This document shows, piece after piece, positions 15,071 to 15,232 of a stretch of DNA of 15,232 bases. Location of the stretch: NCBI GenBank assembly GCA_947565475.1, contig CANOGI010000017.1, positions 1 to 15,232 of the forward strand, in the 5' to 3' direction. Position numbers and translations under genes: made by a program. This DNA comes from an uncultured Eubacteriaceae bacterium. GTDB lineage: Bacteria > Bacillota > Clostridia > Lachnospirales > CAG-274. Numbering within the stretch: the stretch's first letter is position 1; the number at the start of each line of letters is the position of its first letter. The notes beneath the pieces are model-generated. The model ran no database searches. It was not told the DNA's origin and was given only the letters and a program-made list of their open reading frames with translations.

Positions 15071-15136
15071 AAGACTACTCGAATTTTTATATAGCAAAAA
15101 TTCTCGTAACCGACGGCGAAAGTATTCTCCTTTTTA
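15071..15136 (+). repeat. Structured repeat REP-A, copy 6 (5' part only)
   Basis: It begins AAGACTACTCGAATTTTTAT and continues through the 5' hairpin and GTAACCGACGGCGAAAGTAT to CTCCTTTT, where it stops abruptly at the terminus of a TTATAGTC element. It lies 67 bases after the ribH stop. Confidence 0.75.
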
Positions 15137-15232
15137 TTATAGTCAAATCACTTGAAAAGGAGCGAAAGGAGGCGAGATAAAAATCCTTTTTACTGTGTCA
15201 TCGTCAGTCGGCGTAGGCTTTCGACTACGCTC
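15137..15232. mobile_element. TTATAGTC MITE-like element, left end (runs off the window)
   Basis: TTATAGTCAAATCACTTGAA, then AAGGAGCGAAAGGAGGCGAGATAAAAAT, matches the complete element at 11874 for about 45 bases with a few differences, then diverges. The right terminus is not in the window. It has inserted into REP-A copy 6. A hairpin GCGTAG...CTACGC lies near 15210-15230. Confidence 0.6.

Overview
The window reads as a chromosomal segment of a low-GC Gram-positive anaerobe, most likely a member of the Clostridia. Evidence: AT-rich DNA, strong purine-rich ribosome binding sites, a lepA-hemW gene pair, a DUF1858-type CxxC mini-protein, a copper-amine-oxidase-type stalk protein, and a riboflavin operon led by an FMN riboswitch with an intrinsic terminator. 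The species cannot be named from sequence alone.

Layout. (1) 145-3369, minus strand: two tandem paralogous membrane proteins resembling the GtrII-type glucosyltransferase family. Each carries a poly-G tract (coding strand) at the same codon. The upstream gene has 10 G and is intact (543 aa). The downstream gene has 9 G and is frameshifted, splitting it into a 359-aa N-terminal product and an orphaned C-terminal part. This looks like a slipped-strand phase-variable pair caught with one gene ON and one OFF. (2) 3370-3812: an intergenic mosaic of inverted-repeat elements. (3) 3813-7701, minus strand: lepA, a secreted stalk-domain protein and hemW in one closely spaced operon with a recognisable promoter. 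(4) 7702-9582: signal peptidase I (plus strand) with an extended -10 promoter and a structured leader, then a DUF1858 redox-disulfide mini-protein with a near-consensus promoter. (5) 9761-15004, plus strand: FMN riboswitch, terminator, ribD, ribE, ribBA, a class I SAM methyltransferase and ribH, together encoding the riboflavin synthesis enzymes from GTP and ribulose 5-phosphate, except that no dedicated phosphatase is present.

The intergenic spaces from about 7.8 kb to the end are filled by repeats. One structured family occurs six times (called REP-A here), always in the same orientation and never inside a gene. A second, MITE-like family with TTATAGTC termini occurs once complete, between ribE and ribBA, and twice in part. 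At the right edge of the window the second family has inserted into a copy of the first. A further 228-bp insert interrupts the REP-A copy upstream of ribH. The riboflavin operon has thus been opened at two points by mobile or repetitive DNA while every enzyme gene stays intact.

The most notable signals are the phase-variable glucosyltransferase pair and the same-strand structured repeat family, one copy of which lies between a strong promoter and its gene and so should form most of a 5' leader RNA.
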